Program-made: the position numbers and the translations under genes | Part shown: positions 1-6,466 of the stretch, piece by piece | Numbering within the stretch: the stretch's first letter is position 1 | Layout: each line of letters starts with the position of its first letter | The notes under the pieces: model-generated | Seen by the model: only the letters and a program-made list of their open reading frames with translations | Databases searched by the model: none | What the model was told of the DNA's origin: nothing | NCBI GenBank assembly: GCA_937923355.1 | Contig: CALAIO010000254.1 | Coordinates: forward strand, 1 to 7,926 | DNA length: 7,926 nucleotides | Source of the DNA: an uncultured Rhizobiaceae group bacterium | GTDB lineage: Bacteria; Pseudomonadota; Alphaproteobacteria; Rhizobiales; Rhizobiaceae | Reading direction: 5' to 3'

Positions 1-52
1 CATTTATCTGCAAACTATCAAAACTGATGTTTAAACCAATTTGAGAAACCAC

Positions 53-1192
53 TTGAAACTTTTATATGTATGTAATGATCTGGATTACTTCAAAGCGCAT
101 CGTATGTTTCTTGCTGAAGCGATGGTCGATAAAGGTTATGAAGTTTCACTTTCTACTGGTGTCGAGCAAAGTTCAAAAGGTCTTCCATCAACGAGCGTAG
201 TGAAACTTTTGAAAGTCGAGCTTGATAGACATCGATTGAATTTCAAAAGTGATATTAGTTTGGTCGGGAACTATCTAAAGCAGATCAAGGTGGAAAAGCC
301 GGATTTTGTTCACGCCATTACCATCAAGCCAATTTTGTTCATGGCCCTCGCATTGCTCCTCAATAAATTATTACTGCGCAAAAATCCGAAATTGATTTGG
401 ACTTTTCCAGGCCTTGGAAAAGTCTTCGAACCAGATACGCGCTTGAAAGCCAAAATCAGAAAGCTCCTTGTTTCGAGTTTGCTTGGGATATCCAATTTCT
501 TTCTAAAGCCAAAGGCAACTTTTGAAAATTATACCAGCATGGAAGAACTCGTGAAAGAAAACGTGGTTTCCTCAGAACGCTCTTCAATTGTTATGGGCGC
601 TGGTATCGACCGTGATTTGTTTTATACGCAGGATCGTTCTGGTGACTTGGTCGTCCTGTTCGCAAGTCGTCTATTAAAGGCAAAAGGCTTGGGTGAGTAT
701 ATTGAAGCAGCTACCAATCTTCGAAAAGAATTTCCAAATGTTGTTTTTCAAGTAGCTGGAAAATATGAATCGGATAATCCAGACGCCTTTCCATTGGATG
801 AAATAACGGCTCCAAATGAAGAAGGCATAATCGAATACCTTGGTGCAATTGAGCCTCAAGAAATACCGCAAATTTTAAGACAATCTGATATTCATGTTGC
901 GCCGAGCAAGCTTCAAGAAGGCTTGCCACGTGTTGTGCTTGAAGCGGCGAGTTGCGGATGTTGTATTATCGCCTCCGATCACGAAATGCTTCAGCGCTTT
1001 GTTTTTCACGATCAGACGGGTTGGCTTTTGGAGTGTGTTACGACTGAATTGATAGAAGAAAAGCTAAGGATGGCATTATCTAATTCCAAAAAGACACGCG
1101 AAATGGGCAGGCAGGTTGCAAAAACCATGAATGACCTCCCCATATTTGAAGATAATCTCATCACTCACTTTGAAAACCTGTATGAAAATTAA
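53..1192 (+). CDS. GT4-family glycosyltransferase (PglA/CapM-like)
   Basis: Predicted cytoplasmic, membrane-peripheral GT-B glycosyltransferase that would transfer a sugar from a nucleotide sugar to a lipid-linked glycan intermediate. Numbering from TTG 41, the N-terminal acceptor domain (about 5-180) starts with a first strand KLLYVCND followed by a YFKAHR segment and has a FPGLGKVF loop. The C-terminal donor domain has FASRLLKAKG (about 208-217), YLGAIEP, and the GT4 EX7E motif at E293 and E301 (QEGLPRVVLEA). The C-terminal FEDNLITHFENLYEN resembles the PglA tail. The frame is open from position 35 with no ATG near the start. TTG 41 would give 383 aa. I prefer TTG 53 (379 aa) because it has GAGA six bases upstream and gives the usual MKLLYV opening. 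The sequence length is normal and intact. It converges on the GT2 gene, with the two stop codons sharing 1189-1192. The donor and acceptor sugars cannot be read from sequence. Confidence 0.88.
   Translation: MKLLYVCNDLDYFKAHRMFLAEAMVDKGYEVSLSTGVEQSSKGLPSTSVVKLLKVELDRHRLNFKSDISLVGNYLKQIKVEKPDFVHAITIKPILFMALALLLNKLLLRKNPKLIWTFPGLGKVFEPDTRLKAKIRKLLVSSLLGISNFFLKPKATFENYTSMEELVKENVVSSERSSIVMGAGIDRDLFYTQDRSGDLVVLFASRLLKAKGLGEYIEAATNLRKEFPNVVFQVAGKYESDNPDAFPLDEITAPNEEGIIEYLGAIEPQEIPQILRQSDIHVAPSKLQEGLPRVVLEAASCGCCIIASDHEMLQRFVFHDQTGWLLECVTTELIEEKLRMALSNSKKTREMGRQVAKTMNDLPIFEDNLITHFENLYEN
1189..1192. other. Convergent stop-codon overlap (TTAA)
   Basis: The palindrome TTAA supplies the TAA stop of the + strand GT4 gene (1190-1192) and, on the other strand, the TAA stop of the GT2 gene (1189-1191). 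There is no room for an intergenic terminator, so each transcript must end inside, or run antisense into, the opposing gene. Confidence 0.9.
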
Positions 1193-2061
1193 TAGGTCCT
1201 GAGCCTAGTCCATCCAGGGCCAGGGTATAAGGATAGTCTGGGTCTTTGAATAAAAGATTTTACCAGATAATCCAAAGCGCGGTGGTATTCAGATTTTGAG
1301 ATATGCGCGCTTGCTAATTCATAAAAAAGATATGCTTTTAATTTGGCACGCTGCTCTCCATCTAGTTCGTTTTCATTACTCAAATGTTTCTTGGTTATTG
1401 CCTCACATGCTTCGATAATAACATCCGGATAGCGTGAATCTGACGCAGATATCGAAACCCCAATCAGATTTTGCGAAACATAGGATGCACCAATTTCACC
1501 AAGCCTCATAAAGAGATCAAGGTCTTCAAGCCGTTTTAGATTTTCATCAAATCTAACCTCAGAATTCATCAGCCATGATCGGTTCATGATGACAGCAGAG
1601 CCTGGACAAAACCAGCATCCGGAAAACAAATCATCTGATGTTGTGCTGGATTTGGGGTATCTGATGTTGACTACATCACCCGACATATCTGTTTCTTGCC
1701 AGCTGCAGCCAATAATTTTATCTGCGCCTTGGTCTGTCATGATATCAGCGTCAAGCGCATGGTCTATGCGCTGCTTTAATGTATTTTCGATAAGATAATC
1801 ATCGGAATCAAGAAAACTTATTAGAGGCTGCGAAGCTTCTTTAATGCCTCTGTTTCTTGCAGCTGCAGGACCTTTGTTTTCATCCTGTCGAATAAGTTTT
1901 ATCGCAAGATTATTACGCTGTATCTTTTCTAGTTCGTAAGGCTTTGGAGACGCATCATCAACAATTATAATTTCAACATCGACGTCTTGTGACAGGATGC
2001 TGTTTACAGCGCGATGTGTGGTTTTCATGCGATTATAAGTAGGAATGATGATGCTGATCAT
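1189..2061 (-). CDS. GT2-family glycosyltransferase
   Basis: Predicted cytoplasmic inverting GT-A glycosyltransferase, 290 aa, expected to add one sugar to the growing repeat unit. It opens with the classic SIIIPTYNR strand (3-11). The nucleotide-binding VDDAS is at 34-38, the NKGPAAARNRG segment at 62-72, and the metal-binding DXD at D85-S86-D87 (FLDSDDYL). A probable catalytic-base ED pair lies at E179-D180 (RLEDLDLFMRLG). The C-terminus (about 205-290) is helical, has no membrane spans, and carries a Pro/Gly-rich tail. The start is the ATG directly before the first beta strand. No Shine-Dalgarno sequence is evident upstream. It is the only gene in the left part of the window on the minus strand, divergent from the unknown gene at 2171 and convergent with the GT4 gene, so it must have its own transcript. 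Family is certain; substrate is unknown. Confidence 0.9.
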   Translation of the reverse strand: MISIIIPTYNRMKTTHRAVNSILSQDVDVEIIIVDDASPKPYELEKIQRNNLAIKLIRQDENKGPAAARNRGIKEASQPLISFLDSDDYLIENTLKQRIDHALDADIMTDQGADKIIGCSWQETDMSGDVVNIRYPKSSTTSDDLFSGCWFCPGSAVIMNRSWLMNSEVRFDENLKRLEDLDLFMRLGEIGASYVSQNLIGVSISASDSRYPDVIIEACEAITKKHLSNENELDGEQRAKLKAYLFYELASAHISKSEYHRALDYLVKSFIQRPRLSLYPGPGWTRLRTY

Positions 2062-2147
2062 GGGCGAAATGGTTTATCTGATTTGAGTAGTGACTTGTAA
2101 GAGCCTTCATAGTACCAATATATCAACGCAGACAAAATTCATATTTA

Positions 2148-2153
2148 TATAAT
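2148..2153 (+). promoter_or_regulatory. Candidate -10 box of the five-gene + operon
   Basis: The divergent intergenic stretch 2062-2170 contains an exact TATAAT at 2148-2153, 17 bases before the ATG at 2171. No good -35 sits 16-18 bases upstream. The best match is CAGACA at 2129-2134, but that spacing of 13 is too short. A start around 2160 would leave a leader of about 10 bases and no ribosome binding site. The composition here is A/T rich, so a chance match is possible. The position, between divergent genes and ahead of the unidirectional run, supports a promoter. Confidence 0.3.
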
Positions 2154-2170
2154 AACCAATGCTATAGCCT

Positions 2171-3115
2171 ATGCTGAGTAACGAAAAACTATCAGAACTG
2201 TTTAGGCGCACAATTTTTGCTGGCTTAGAAAAAGTTGACATTAACCAGGTCGGAGAACGTAAAAGTGTTTATGAAGCTGCACTCAACTCTTTGGATAATG
2301 CTCATTCGAAAAATTCTAATTTAACTCAAGATATTAAGAGTGAACAGCGAAGTGTGTTATCTGCATCAATCATTGAGATAGAAAACAAAATTAAGGAATT
2401 AATTAGCAAAGAGAATTCAGTAGCTGAAGAACCTCCATTGTATTTAGAACAAGATGATTTTCTTTTGGACGATGATGCGAGTAAAAAAAAATCTATTGGT
2501 AATTTTTCGGGTAACGTTAGAGGCGTAATTTCCAAGCCAAAATTGTTTGAAAAAAAACTGCTTTTAACGATACTTTTTTCTTTGCTCGCGCTTGTTAGCA
2601 TCCTTGCATATTACGCAAGTTTCGAACAAGCACAGAATACATCAATCAAATTATCACTGCCATGCGTCTTAAACGCAGACCAAGCTTTACTTGATTTTGG
2701 AAGAACAAAAGATAAGGGCATAATAAAGCTCGCCAATAATGGTGAAGGTATAATTTATGAAGTTGATATCAGCGAAGATGAAACAGGTAACAGGTTTGAT
2801 CTTCTTCTAAGAGGTGACCTTGGAAAACAAATATTGGCACTAGATGAGCCGGTATTAGTGACGTTGCATGTTCAAAAAATCAGTAAAGAAAATGTAGACC
2901 TAAACCTTTTATATCGTGGAGCTGGCAGAAATGTTCGTAAAAACATAAAAATTCTTGATCAAGAAACAAACGAATTTTTCTTGGTAACAAATGTTGATAG
3001 AAGTGTTAAGGAACGCTCTGTTGCGCTCATAAGGTTGCAAATTGCCCCTGCGTCAGAAAAATTTGAGGAAAAGCCTATTTTATTACTCAAAAAGATCGTT
3101 TTCAGTAAAATATAG
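2171..3115 (+). CDS. Membrane-anchored protein of unknown function with extracytoplasmic beta domain
   Basis: I do not recognise a named family. The 314-aa product has three visible parts. Residues 1-80 are helical and charged (LSELFRRTIFAGLEKVD, then ERKSVYEAALNSLDNA), a style I associate with uncharacterised alphaproteobacterial proteins. Residues about 81-128 form an acidic then lysine-rich linker (EQDDFLLDDDASKKK). A single transmembrane helix spans about 130-151 (LLLTILFSLLALVSILAYY), preceded by KLFEKK, which predicts N-in/C-out topology. Residues about 155-314 are strand-rich without cysteine pairs and end in ALIRLQIAP...KPILLLKKIVF, reminiscent of the last strands of a jelly-roll carbohydrate-binding fold. 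Lying first in an operon of sugar-nucleotide genes, it could sense or bind the glycan or assist export, but this is inference. Poly-A runs of nine (2483-2491) and eight (2550-2557) lie just before the membrane segment. No Shine-Dalgarno sequence is visible. Confidence 0.8.
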   Translation: MLSNEKLSELFRRTIFAGLEKVDINQVGERKSVYEAALNSLDNAHSKNSNLTQDIKSEQRSVLSASIIEIENKIKELISKENSVAEEPPLYLEQDDFLLDDDASKKKSIGNFSGNVRGVISKPKLFEKKLLLTILFSLLALVSILAYYASFEQAQNTSIKLSLPCVLNADQALLDFGRTKDKGIIKLANNGEGIIYEVDISEDETGNRFDLLLRGDLGKQILALDEPVLVTLHVQKISKENVDLNLLYRGAGRNVRKNIKILDQETNEFFLVTNVDRSVKERSVALIRLQIAPASEKFEEKPILLLKKIVFSKI

Positions 3116-3185
3116 GTGTTATTTGCCTTGTAAGTTATATACTAAGGCGCTCATAGATTAATTGTAATAAGCATAGAGACCCCCT

Positions 3186-4235
3186 ATGGATACCGCTATC
3201 AAGCCCCTAGAAGAAATTTATTCAGGCAAGTCAATTGTAGTAACTGGCGCAGCCGGAAGTGTAGGGCAGGAAATTGTTCGGCAATTGATGGAGTGTGATG
3301 TCAAACGAATAGTAATGCTGGACAATGCTGAAACAGAACTCTTTCACCTTGAAGAGCAGACTAATTCTGACAAGAGAACTTCTGCCTATTTGGCTGACAT
3401 TAGAGATGCAGATAAGCTTGCGCGGCACTTTCAGGGTATGGATTACGTATTACACTCCGCTGCTTATAAGCATGTTCCTTTGTGCGAGCGCTCTACAGAA
3501 TTGGCTGTTGATGTAAATGTGACGGGTGCTCAAAATATTGTAAAAGCAGCCTGTCAGGCAAATGTAAAAAAGGTGCTTTTCACAAGCTCGGATAAAGCGG
3601 TTAACCCAACCAATGTCATGGGTGCAACGAAACTTCTTGGCGAGCGTATTTTCACATCTTCGCATTACAATAAGCCAATACAGGCAGACACAGCCTTTGG
3701 TAGCACCCGATTTGGCAATGTCGTGGGTTCGCGTGGTTCAGTTGTACCTCTATTCAAAAAACAAATTGAACGTGGTGGTCCTGTAACCGTTACGGATCCT
3801 GAAATGACACGCTTCATGATGAGCATCGAACAGGCAACATCTTTGGTTCTACAATCCCTTGAAAAAATCACGGGTGGAGAGGTTTTTGTGACAAAAATGC
3901 CAGTGTTTAAAATTGGTGATTTGGCGGAAGTTATGGTTGAAGAACTTGCAGGACGCTATGGGCGTAAACCTGAAGATGTTGAAATCAAGTCCGTTGGACG
4001 TCGTGTTGGTGAGAAAATTTGTGAAGAGCTAACAACTGAAGAAGAAGTTGCCCGCGCAAGAGATATTGGTGATTTGATTGTTGTTACTCGACATCCAGCA
4101 CTAGCCGAAAGCGGCGATGTGAATATGTGGAAAGATGTCGGCAAACCGCTCGAGACTAATTACATTTCACATAACGAAGAAATTGCCACAAAAAGTGACA
4201 TTAAAAATTATTTAAATGAATGGGGTGGGCTATAA
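3186..4235 (+). CDS. Soluble UDP-sugar 4,6-dehydratase/epimerase (CapD/FlaA1/WbpM-type SDR)
   Basis: Polysacc_synt_2 family extended SDR, 349 aa, cytoplasmic, with no N-terminal membrane domain. Members convert UDP-GlcNAc (or a similar UDP-HexNAc) to a 4-keto-6-deoxy sugar, the first step to many rare deoxy-amino sugars. The NAD(P)-binding GxxGxxG is G21-A-A-G24-S-V-G27 after VVTG. The family signature AAYKHVPL is at 92-99. The active-site segment SSDKAVNPTNVMGATK places D136-K137, M145 and K149, so the usual SDR Tyr of YxxxK is Met, as in the WbpM/CapE-type enzymes. STRFGNVVGSRGSVVPLF and TDPEMTRFMM follow and are typical. The start ATG has a weak TAGAG (3174-3178) seven bases upstream. It lies 70 bp after the unknown gene and 59 bp before the SqdB-like gene. 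Length and motifs are intact. Exact substrate and product stereochemistry cannot be fixed from sequence. Confidence 0.88.
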   Translation: MDTAIKPLEEIYSGKSIVVTGAAGSVGQEIVRQLMECDVKRIVMLDNAETELFHLEEQTNSDKRTSAYLADIRDADKLARHFQGMDYVLHSAAYKHVPLCERSTELAVDVNVTGAQNIVKAACQANVKKVLFTSSDKAVNPTNVMGATKLLGERIFTSSHYNKPIQADTAFGSTRFGNVVGSRGSVVPLFKKQIERGGPVTVTDPEMTRFMMSIEQATSLVLQSLEKITGGEVFVTKMPVFKIGDLAEVMVEELAGRYGRKPEDVEIKSVGRRVGEKICEELTTEEEVARARDIGDLIVVTRHPALAESGDVNMWKDVGKPLETNYISHNEEIATKSDIKNYLNEWGGL

Positions 4236-4281
4236 AGCTACTTTAACTCACGTTATATGTTAACTAAATCAGATTGCATTT

Positions 4282-4287
4282 AAGGGG
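4282..4287 (+). promoter_or_regulatory. Shine-Dalgarno site setting the SqdB-like start
   Basis: AAGGGG lies seven bases before ATG 4295, the clearest ribosome binding site in the window. It decides the start: an in-frame TTG at 4274 would add MHLRGSV, place this site inside the coding region, and put seven residues before the conserved first strand. ATG 4295 instead begins MRVLILGGDGYLGW, exactly as SQD1/SqdB proteins begin their nucleotide-binding fold. Confidence 0.75.
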
Positions 4288-4294
4288 ATCCGTA

Positions 4295-5449
4295 ATGCGC
4301 GTACTTATTTTAGGGGGTGACGGCTATTTAGGCTGGCCAACATCCATGAATTTTGCAGCGAACGGTCATGAAGTTCTAAGCGTTGATAATTATATGCGTC
4401 GCCATATTGCAATGGATACAGATTCATTGCCGCTGTTTGATAATCCGCTACTGGATGAACGTGCCGCATTATACAAAGCAGAAACCGGCCATGAAATTAA
4501 CGTTCGTATTGGCGACTTGGCAGATTTTCGTTTTGTGGAGAGTGTATTCTCGGAGTTTAAACCAGATTGCATTATCCATTATGCTGAGCAGCCATCAGCG
4601 CCTTATTCTATGCGCGGATTTGATGAAGCCAAAAAAACCTTTGATAATAACCTTGGTGCAACCTTCAACATCATCTGGGGTATGTTAAACCATTGCCCTG
4701 ATGCGCATATGGTCAAGCTTGGTACCATGGGTGAATATGGAACACCGAATATCGATATTGAAGAGGGGTACCTGGATATTGAGCACAAGGGTAGAAAAGA
4801 TAAATTCTTGTTCCCACGCCAAGCTGGCAGTCTTTATCACACAACTAAAGTGCTTGATACAGACCTTCTGTATTTCTACTGCCGTGTGTATGGCCTTCGT
4901 GTAACAGATCTCATGCAGGGGCCTGTATATGGTGTTGTAACCGATGAAACTACAGATAACCCAGCGCTTTGGCCAAACTTTCACTACGATGATCAGTTTG
5001 GCACATTAATAAACCGCTTCCTGGTGCAGGCTGTTGCTGGTGTTCCGCTTACGGTTTATGGCAAAGGCGGTCAAACGCGTGGTTATCTTGATGTCAGAGA
5101 CACGCTACAATGTGTAATGTTGGCGGCTAATAGCCCAGCAGATAAAGGCCAGCTTAAAATCTACAATCAATTTGTTGAGCAATTCAGTGTAAATCAGATT
5201 GCTGATAAGGTTGTTAAAGCAGGCAAAGAACTTGGCATCGATGTAGCGATAAATCCGATCGATAACCCTCGCAAGGAAATGGAAGACCATTATTATAACG
5301 CACAACATTCTGGCTTAATGGAGCTTGGACTTAAGCCACACTACCTAACAGATGAGGAAATGGTAAATCTTCTAAAAACTGTATTAAGTGGTAAAGACAG
5401 AATTGTAGAGCGTCGCATTATGCCGCGCGTTGTCTGGAATAAGAAGTAA
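4295..5449 (+). CDS. sqdB: UDP-sulfoquinovose synthase-like enzyme (SQD1/SqdB family SDR)
   Basis: Extended SDR, 384 aa, strongly resembling plant SQD1 and bacterial SqdB, which use bound NAD+ and sulfite to turn UDP-glucose into UDP-sulfoquinovose. The nucleotide loop is G7-G-D-G10-Y-L-G13-W. The near-invariant LGTMGEYGTPNIDIEEGY contains T144. SLYHTTK gives Y181, H182 and K185, so the catalytic Thr/Tyr/Lys set falls one residue from SQD1 T145/Y182/K186. Further family blocks are LTVYGKGGQTRGYLDVRDT, NQFVEQFSVNQIA, NPRKEMEDHYYNA, GLKPHYL and IMPRVVW near the C-terminus. The segment EQPSAPYSM has P100 where plant SQD1, as I recall it, has Arg. It is followed nine bases later by the epimerase gene. 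No SqdC, SqdD or SqdX sulfolipid partner is in the window, so the product more likely feeds a surface glycan (inference). Family membership is near certain; the exact reaction is less so. Confidence 0.88.
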   Translation: MRVLILGGDGYLGWPTSMNFAANGHEVLSVDNYMRRHIAMDTDSLPLFDNPLLDERAALYKAETGHEINVRIGDLADFRFVESVFSEFKPDCIIHYAEQPSAPYSMRGFDEAKKTFDNNLGATFNIIWGMLNHCPDAHMVKLGTMGEYGTPNIDIEEGYLDIEHKGRKDKFLFPRQAGSLYHTTKVLDTDLLYFYCRVYGLRVTDLMQGPVYGVVTDETTDNPALWPNFHYDDQFGTLINRFLVQAVAGVPLTVYGKGGQTRGYLDVRDTLQCVMLAANSPADKGQLKIYNQFVEQFSVNQIADKVVKAGKELGIDVAINPIDNPRKEMEDHYYNAQHSGLMELGLKPHYLTDEEMVNLLKTVLSGKDRIVERRIMPRVVWNKK

Positions 5450-5458
5450 TTTTTAAAC

Positions 5459-6460
5459 ATGGCTGATAAACAAAATACACTGCTCATAACCGGCGGATTA
5501 GGCTTTATTGGCTGTGCTTTATGCGCACGACTGTTGAAAGATAAACCTGACTGGCAAATAAAAATTCTTGATAATTATTCGCTTGGTACTCTTGAAGATA
5601 TGGCTGATGCAACGGGCGAAACAATTGGCGAAGACAATACTGGTACTTTGGCGAGTGTCGGTCCAATTCAAGTTATAACAGGTGATATTCGTAATCGTGG
5701 TGATCTTGAAAATGCAATGCAAGGCGCAACGCATATTGTGCATTTAGCTGCTCAAACCAGTGTTCCCATTTCAACTGAAAATCCATTGCTAGACTTTGAA
5801 ACCAATGTAACGCCGCTGTTTAATTTATTGGATATAGCGCGCATTTCAGGTGACAAACCAAAGATTGTGTTTTCTTCTTCAAACGCACCTTTGGGTCGTG
5901 CAATACAACCTGTAAGTGAAGCATCGTTGCCAAGTCCTATCGCTCCTTATGGTGCAAGTAAGCTTGTAGGTGAAACGTATCTTTCTACATTCGGTGAAGC
6001 TTATGGCATTCCAAGCGTTAGTCTTCGTTTTGGAAATGTTTACGGACCAGGTTCAGCGAATAAAACCAGTGTGGTAGCTAAATTTATCAAGCAGGCCTTA
6101 AATGGAGAAACGCTGGAAATTTATGGTGATGGCTCAGCAACGCGCGATTTCATTCATATTGATGACCTAATCAGCGCTCTTGTTAAGGCGCTTGAACTTG
6201 AAATTGATGGCAGTGAATTATTTCAAATTTCACATGGCACAGAGACAACTATCGGCGATCTAACCGATAGCATTTGCGATGCGTTTGTTGAACGTAATCT
6301 GCCAAGGCCAGATGTAGTATTTGGTGAAGAACGCGCTGGTGACATGCCGCGCAATGTGTCTGATGTATCAAAAGCCAGAGATGTTTTGGGATGGACAACG
6401 CAAAAGCCGCTCATCGCAGGCATACTCGAAACTCTGGATTGGTTCTTAGCAAGGCGGTAA
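5459..6460 (+). CDS. NAD-dependent nucleotide-sugar epimerase/dehydratase (GalE-like extended SDR)
   Basis: Extended SDR of 333 aa, cytoplasmic, expected to epimerise (usually at C4) or otherwise oxidise a UDP-sugar. TGGLGFIG gives G12-G-L-G15-F-I-G18. A VHLAAQTSVPIS block sits near residues 94-105. The Ser of the triad lies in S139-S140-S141-N142-A-P-L-G, and PYGASK supplies Y164 and K168. LRFGNVYGPG, EIYGDGSATRDFIHIDDL and a C-terminal DVLGWTTQKPL complete the fold. The serine segment reads SSNAPLG rather than the usual SSAAVYG. It begins nine bases after the SqdB-like stop, with no convincing Shine-Dalgarno sequence (AAGAAG at 5441-5446 is twelve bases away), suggesting translational coupling. 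It is in the same frame as the genes on both sides but separated by real stops. Position beside the SqdB-like gene suggests work on the same or a related UDP-sugar. Substrate unknown. Confidence 0.87.
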   Translation: MADKQNTLLITGGLGFIGCALCARLLKDKPDWQIKILDNYSLGTLEDMADATGETIGEDNTGTLASVGPIQVITGDIRNRGDLENAMQGATHIVHLAAQTSVPISTENPLLDFETNVTPLFNLLDIARISGDKPKIVFSSSNAPLGRAIQPVSEASLPSPIAPYGASKLVGETYLSTFGEAYGIPSVSLRFGNVYGPGSANKTSVVAKFIKQALNGETLEIYGDGSATRDFIHIDDLISALVKALELEIDGSELFQISHGTETTIGDLTDSICDAFVERNLPRPDVVFGEERAGDMPRNVSDVSKARDVLGWTTQKPLIAGILETLDWFLARR

Positions 6461-6466
6461 ACGAGT

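Noticed and set aside
1..44. Possible 3' end of an upstream + strand gene
   Set aside because: All three + frames are open for 8-13 codons before stops at 25-27, 32-34 or 42-44, so no frame can be preferred and no protein motif is visible.
2326..2601. 91-aa minus-strand open frame inside the unknown gene
   Set aside because: It is low-complexity Ser/Leu/Phe-rich antisense of a convincing + strand gene, with no motif or ribosome binding site.
3125..3148. Inverted repeat GCCTT/AAGGC between the unknown gene and the dehydratase
   Set aside because: Only five pairs with a 14-base A/T-rich loop and no T tract follow it, so it is too weak to call a terminator or attenuator.
4243..4265. Tandem TTAACT copies 17 bp apart before the SqdB-like gene
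   Set aside because: They could suggest an operator or promoter, but no fitting -10 follows, and short A/T-rich repeats are expected by chance here.
4274..4294. Seven-residue N-terminal extension of the SqdB-like protein from TTG 4274
   Set aside because: It would bury the strong AAGGGG site at 4282-4287, and family members begin directly at the MRVL-GGDGY strand encoded from ATG 4295.
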